Positions 58,430 through 64,000 of a stretch of DNA of 64,000 nucleotides are shown here, in pieces. Under the pieces are notes generated by a model. That model saw nothing but the letters and a program-made list of their open reading frames with translations. It ran no database searches and was not told the DNA's origin. The stretch is taken from positions 21,331,001-21,395,000 of the forward strand of contig NC_081820.1 in NCBI RefSeq assembly GCF_030704535.1, read 5' to 3'. How positions within the stretch are numbered: the first letter of the stretch is position 1; every line of letters starts with the position of its first letter. The DNA comes from Vitis vinifera. Lineage: Eukaryota > Streptophyta > Magnoliopsida > Vitales > Vitaceae. The translations under genes and the position numbers were made by a program.

Positions 58430-60365
58430 TTCTTAACAATCAATTAAATAATAATTCAAAATAAAATAATTTAAAATAATTAATGTATTAAAACTGTATT
58501 TTAATATCTTGTTTTTCTCATGGATATTTTTATATATACATGTGTATTTACCAAAATTAATTATGTTCATGTATAATTTAATGGGTCAAGGTGCCTAGCC
58601 AATTAGCAACTTATTGATCACATGGTAGATCGGGTTTCATTAATTCTTGGTGTTCTTCTTCTCTCCCCTTTAATTTTGCAATGTTGACGTGATATTGTCA
58701 ACGGAACTCACGGAATATCGACAACATTTTTGTCCTTGCATATATCACCTTATGGACTTCTTGTGCTACCGCTTATAAAAAAAATGTCAATATAAAAATA
58801 TAACAAAAGGTATGTTATAAAAAATAATTTCTATAATTTTACTAATTTCTCAAGTTCTCCACTAAAATTTCTATTCAAAGTAATGTCAGGTAATGCCAAT
58901 CTATGAAGACTGTACTTAAAAATAGATGGAAAACCAATATGTGAAAACCTTGTGGATATTACTATGACTTTTTACAAATGAATGATCTATTTGATATTTA
59001 GAGATGGTTTAAGGCTTAAATTGAGATATAGATGAAAGTACATGTGATTTTTTTATTTTTTATTTTTTATTTTTGTAACTTATCCAAAAAAAGACAAAAG
59101 TCATTCCTAAAAAGCACTTTAAAGGGGACAAAAGCAAAAATAATGCAGTGTTTGTTTAAATAACACCCTTTATGTTTAAAATATGTTCTATTTTCATTTG
59201 TAAAGAAACATAACTCTTTGAAAATAAAATATGTGATGATTTTATTTATATTTGAAATAAAATATTATCATACAAGAACCATCATGATTTTATATGTTGT
59301 ATCATGGTTTATTATTAGACCATGTGGTGAACTTATTTTTATATTAAAAATAATTCATTTTAGTGGATTAGGGGCAAATCTAAAAATGTTCCTTTTTTTT
59401 TTTTACTTTTTTTTTTAAAAAAGAAAAAAGAAAAGAAAAAGAGTGGGGTAGAAAATCAAAATTAGAAAAGGCTTTCAAACAGAATGTAAAATATATATAA
59501 CATCTTATTAAAATTCTTTGAAAATAATGCAACTATAACTTAGTGCAAAATTAAAACTCTTTCCAAAATCTATAAAGCTTTCAATTTAATCTTAGATGAG
59601 CAAAAAATAAAAATTTTAAAATCATTTAAGAATTGAGAGTGAATATATTTTTTTGTATAAAAGCAATTAAAAAGAGGCTCCTATTTTTAAAATTTAATTA
59701 ATTATATATAAAAATCAAAATCTGAATTGGAAATAAGTTTTTAGGCTATTAAAAAACTTCTCCAAGATGGAGTCGATATTCCTTTTATATTTCAAACAAC
59801 AATTTAGTTCTTATCACGTAAATTCAAAACTGCACCAAATCTATGATTTTGATGGTCGGAACTTAGACGTCATAAAAGGCGAATTTCTTTGACAGAATTC
59901 CAATGAAAGTAATAGGATACTCAATGTACTGAAAAGTACATATAACCATAAGTCTAAACCTAACATTTTAAATCTTGTTTGGACATTTGATTCAAGCTCC
60001 ATGAAGTTGTCTTTTGTGAGTGGGAACATTTGATTGGACACCCCCACAAAAAAAACTGAAGTCAATGGAGAAGGTTTTACCACACAAAATTGAGCATGAT
60101 ATAATTGAGCATCACAGTCAATAAATAATGTTGGCATCCCGGGAAGGGGCTTTACTTTCTTTCTTTTCTTTTCTATCACCTACCCAATAATGCATCCATA
60201 CGATATCAAGGAGAAATTAAGCTTTGAATCCATGTACGCTTTGTGTTTGAAAAGGAGGGTATGCACTTGAGGAATGAAATCAAAGTTTGGTTTTAATATT
60301 TGAAATTCCCTCAACAACTCTTATCTTTGACCAGGCAGTCTAAAATATTCCTATTCGGTCTTGCA
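58430..60365. other. Intergenic DNA, no gene recognised
   Basis: AT-rich with T and A runs. A 112-codon minus-strand frame at 59841-60179 has no known motif and no supporting signals. Confidence 0.5.
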
Positions 60366-60729
60366 AATTAATAACTCCAATAGGACACCACCACGGCTGG
60401 CAGCTGTTGAAATTGGGTTGGTTGGGCCAGCCATTGGTTGGTGAGGACTATTGATTGATGACGGCCTCAAATTTGACTTTGAAGAACTTCCTTCATTAAA
60501 TAATTAATTTTAATATTTGCAAGTATTTGATTCCTTAACACTCTTTCTATAATCACTGTAAAGTATTTCATTTAATTTTTCTTGAGAAATTATAAATTTT
60601 AATTCACTTTTTGATAAACAAAAGTAAAAATAGTGAGGTAGAAATAAGTATATCCTTCTTGTATTGCATCATATTAAAAAATATCCCATTTTGGTTTTTT
60701 GAGCATGGAACTTAGTCCCACCTCATAAG
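60366..60729. repeat. STS unit boundary flank without an STS gene
   Basis: AAATTGGGTTGGTTGGGCCAG and the following 300 bases parallel 53100-53420 and 17880-18060. The match resumes at 63100 on the far side of the LTR array (compare 23200-23340). Confidence 0.7.
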
Positions 60730-63099
60730 TATCAGAGAAAGTTAATATTATCCTTAATTTAAATATTGACATTCGTCTATTTATTATATATTTATTGGAA
60801 TTAGAGTAAAATATAGAATTTGAATTAGATTGAAAGTTTACTATTAGTTTGAATTAGTGTAAGAGATAGAAATTGAATTATAGTAGAACTCAAATGTATT
60901 TATATATAAATATCCATCATCATCAATGAGAATTGTATGTCATATTTTCCCATCTATTATTCCTCCATATGGTATTAGAGCCTCCAAATCCTAACCCTAG
61001 TCTCAACTTGGAGCAAATTTAGGGTAAGGCTTAGGCCTGCACGCCTCCCCTTACCCATATTGCAAATGGTTTTGACCTTACTACACTTATGTATTGTCAA
61101 TGTTTCCTTCCTGATGGTCTCCGATGTATTATCCTAATTTCAATGCCTCTTTCCCTATTGTCTCCAATGCAATATCTTGATGTCAATACCACTTTATAGC
61201 CAAGAACTCCAAATTTTTTTGGTTCAAACCTATCAAAATTTTCTACTTTCTTCTCCTTTGCTTCCTACCAGTATTGGTTCCCTTAATTTGCATATACTTT
61301 TTTATTACCTTCAACTCTACCTCTCTATTTTTCTCTAAAATTTTCCTCAAAAATTTGATTACTTTCTTGCATGTCTTGGGAAAACAAACATGCTCATGTT
61401 CTTTTACCTTTACTTGAGATCTACCTTATACTCTACCTTCTCCTTTACCTCTTTTATCATCTACTGGATTAGCTTCTAAAACATTATCTAGTTTGATGCC
61501 AAATAAGGCTCCTAATCATACTCTTCCTTCAACAAACTTTCTTTCTACAAGTTCCTCAAAGTTTTTGGAAATTTGGCTTAGAAAGATCCCATTACTCTTT
61601 CTTTCAACCACCAAGTCGAATCCACTCACCGTCTAGATCTAGGGAGACTACTCTTCACAGAAATAGGGAGACCGCCCTCTACGAAAACAAGGAAACCACC
61701 CTCCATAGAAACAGAGAGACTAATCCCCATAGTAATAGAGAGACCGCCCTCCACAAAAATCGAATACATCATAGTTTATTTTCTTTCTCTCAAGACTAAG
61801 ATTGTAATCTCCGATGGGAGCTCCATTTTATGAGGGCATATTAGAGAAAATTAATATTATCCTTAATTTAAATATTGATATTTATCTATTTATTATATAT
61901 TAATTAGAGTAGAAGTTTACTATTAGTTTGAATTAAGGTAAGAGATATAGTTTGAATTATAGTAGAACTAAAATGTATTTATATATAAATATCCATCATC
62001 AACAATGAGGATTGTATGCTATATTTTCTCATATATTATTCCTCTATATGGTATCAAAGCCTCCAAATTCTAAACCCTAATCTCAACTTGGAGCAAATTT
62101 AAGGTGTAGGGTTTGGGCCCTCCACGCCTCTCTCTACTCGTATGGCAAATGGTAGTGACCTTGGTATGCGTATTGTCAATGCCTCATTCCCTATGGTCTC
62201 AAAATTAATATCATGGTTTTAATGCCTTTTTCCTTACTATCTTCAATGCAATATCTTGATTTCAATGCCTCTTTATAGCTAAGAGCTCCAAATTTTTCTG
62301 GTTCAAACCTATCAAAATTTTATTAATTTTTTCTTCTTTGCTTCCTATCGGTATTGGTTCCCTTAATTTAATATATACTTCTTTATTACCTTCAACTCTA
62401 CTTCTCTCTCTTTCTCTAAAAGGTTCCTCAAAGATTTGATTACTTTCTTGCATACCTTGGGAAAATAAACATGCTCATGTTCCTTTACCTCTACTTGAGA
62501 TTTGCCTTATACTTTGCCTTGTCCTTTACCACCTATATCATCTATTGCATTAAATTCTAAAACATTATCTAGTTTGATGTCAAATAAGGCTCCTAATCAT
62601 ACTTTTCCTTCAATAAACTTTCTTTCTACAAGTTCCTCAATTTTTTTGGATATCTAGCTTACAAAGATCTCATTACTCTTTCTTTCAGCCACCAAGTCTA
62701 ATACACTTGCCACTTGAATCTAGGGAGATTGTCCTCCACAAAAACAGTAACAGGGAGACCAACCCCCATAGAAATAAGAAGATCACTCTCCATAGGATCC
62801 GAATACATCGTAGTCTATTTTCTTTATTGGACTCTTCAATCGGAGCTCCATCTTGTCAGGGCATATCAAAGAAAGTTAATATTATCCTTAATTTAAATAT
62901 TGATATTTATTTATTATATATTAATTTGAATTAGAGTAGAATATAAATTTTGAATTAGAGTAAAAGTTTACTATTAGTTTGAATTAGACTAAGAGATAGA
63001 ATTTGAATTATAGTAGAACTGAAATGTATTTGTATATAAATATCCATCATCATCAATGAGAATTGTATGCTATATTTTTCCATCAATTATTCCTTTATA
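60730..63099 (+). mobile_element. Non-coding LTR element array: three LTRs, two interiors
   Basis: LTRs at about 60730-60969, 61839-62048 and 62864-63099 share TTAATATTATCCTTAATTTA at the start and CATCATCAATGAGAATTGTA near the end. The first two are each followed directly by a Met-tRNA primer site (TGGTATTAGAGCC at 60970, TGGTATCAAAGCC at 62049). The interiors (869 and 815 bp) match each other and code for nothing. This is a short non-autonomous retrotransposon (TRIM- or LARD-like). The L-I-L-I-L form comes from unequal recombination. Terminal dinucleotides and target duplication are not clear. Confidence 0.82.
61645..61764. repeat. 24-bp tandem repeat in the LTR element interior
   Basis: Five copies in exact 24-base register of a unit like AGACCGCCCTCCACAGAAAC plus four bases. 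The second interior keeps a shorter, degenerate version near 62727-62800. Confidence 0.75.
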
Positions 63100-64000
63100 A
63101 CATAGACATAATGTGAATAACTTATTTTGACTCTCTCAATGAGTTTGTTAGCTTCTTCAAAATTTTCTATTAGGTAAATGAATTCTGAATCAACCAAGAT
63201 TTAATATATTAGATTCAATAACAAGTCTAAAAATTTTGAAAAATAATTTAGAACTCAAAAAATTGTGTCAATTAATACCATTTTCCCCCTACCTTATAAC
63301 ATAAAAAACAAAACAAATAATAAATCATCCAACCATTATAAATCATTTGTATTTCTCTTTCTTTTATCTCTCTTTATATACATGTATTTGAATTTATTGT
63401 CATTTGCATTCATTTTGGCAAAAATTGTTGAAATTTGACTAGCCCCAATTCACACCCTACCCTCTTTCTTCGATGTTTACCTATGTTAGATTAGCATAGA
63501 TTTCACTTATTCAAAATTCTATGAATATCGAGAGAAAAGTTACTACAACAAAATGTAATCATGTATGGAGTTTTTGAAGTATTATAAAGGCATCAAAATG
63601 GACAACAAAAATAAATAATAAAAGAAGAAAACATTAAAGAGAGAGTTATGACAACAATTAAAATTCCTCAGCTAAAGCTTAGACTCTCATACGACTCAAC
63701 CTAAGGCGCCCTCCTACATTAGCTACAAACAGACCTTATATAGGTTCTCCCATGTTTTCCTAAGTGATTTGTCACATGGAGAAATAAAAATCAAGTTGGG
63801 AGACCTTATGGTGGCTTTCAAAGTGTCCAAACATGTGGGGCTCAACATCATCCTATAATATTAGAATGAAATGGGGCATGATTATGGCAGCACCATCCTA
63901 GCACCATTTTTGGGAAAGACTAGTTTATTTATAGGCTCAAATGGTGTGAAGAGAGGCTAAAGTGGAGTTAGGGGTTGTGTTGGTGCCATCTAGGGTCATT
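63100..64000. other. Resumed STS flank, then unassigned DNA
   Basis: 63100-63320 continues the flank interrupted by the LTR array. The rest shows no gene or repeat that I can assign. Confidence 0.5.

Noticed and set aside
59841-60179. 112-codon minus-strand frame as a possible gene
   Set aside because: No recognisable domain, AT-rich codon use like its surroundings, and no copy or signal nearby.

Overview
The window is plant nuclear DNA from the grapevine genus (Vitis). The evidence is a tandem cluster of two-exon type III polyketide synthase genes. Their proteins carry the grape stilbene synthase (STS) signature [17 protein letters not shown], with the catalytic triad Cys164/His303/Asn336 and the conserved CHS/STS intron splitting codon 60. 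The AT-rich intergenic DNA, the GT-AG introns and the many LTR retrotransposons fit a woody dicot. STS enzymes condense p-coumaroyl-CoA with three malonyl-CoA to make resveratrol, a defence stilbene.

STS content: five intact 392-residue genes (1863-3395 -, 6169-7706 -, 9443-10829 +, 24553-26089 -, 54171-55661 -). There is also one full-length pseudogene (18601-20163 -), one 3' fragment (21636-22090 -), two short relics sharing one internal deletion (16058-16328 + and 28147-28827 +), and an orphan promoter (5313-5470 +). The genes lie in repeated units of gene plus flanks. One unit is a divergent pair with a shared intergenic region (7706-9443). A decayed copy of that unit is at 26089-28147.

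Layout: 1-345 minisatellite; 1.8-10.9 kb three intact STS genes; 12.1-16.0 kb a degraded Copia retrotransposon with target-site duplication TTCTT; 16.0-28.8 kb pseudo- and intact STS units; 30.08-52.2 kb a nested mobile-element complex; 53-56 kb the last intact STS unit; 57.7-58.4 kb a Copia pol relic; 60.7-63.1 kb a non-coding LTR element with three LTRs and two internal regions; then the flank of a further STS unit.

The nested complex is the most unusual part. An LTR with a Met-tRNA primer site (about 30078-33700) is split by a solo LTR. Next comes a 15.4-kb hAT transposon (34106-49483) with TAGGAATGGCAA inverted ends and an exact 8-bp duplication CTTGTGTG. It carries a broken transposase, pieces resembling a MADS-box K-domain gene, an unrecognised gene piece, and the last three exons of an AP-3 complex sigma-subunit gene. 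It was later invaded by a second copy of the 2-kb solo LTR and by a fairly young Copia element. Beyond it lies a broken endogenous pararetrovirus-like stretch.

The intact STS genes would act together as dosage copies of one pathway step. Their promoters share a module with a G-box (CACGTG) and, in several, a GGTCAA (W-box-type) element, which fits stress-induced expression. All coordinates and motif calls come from reading the sequence; family names come from protein motifs, not database searches.
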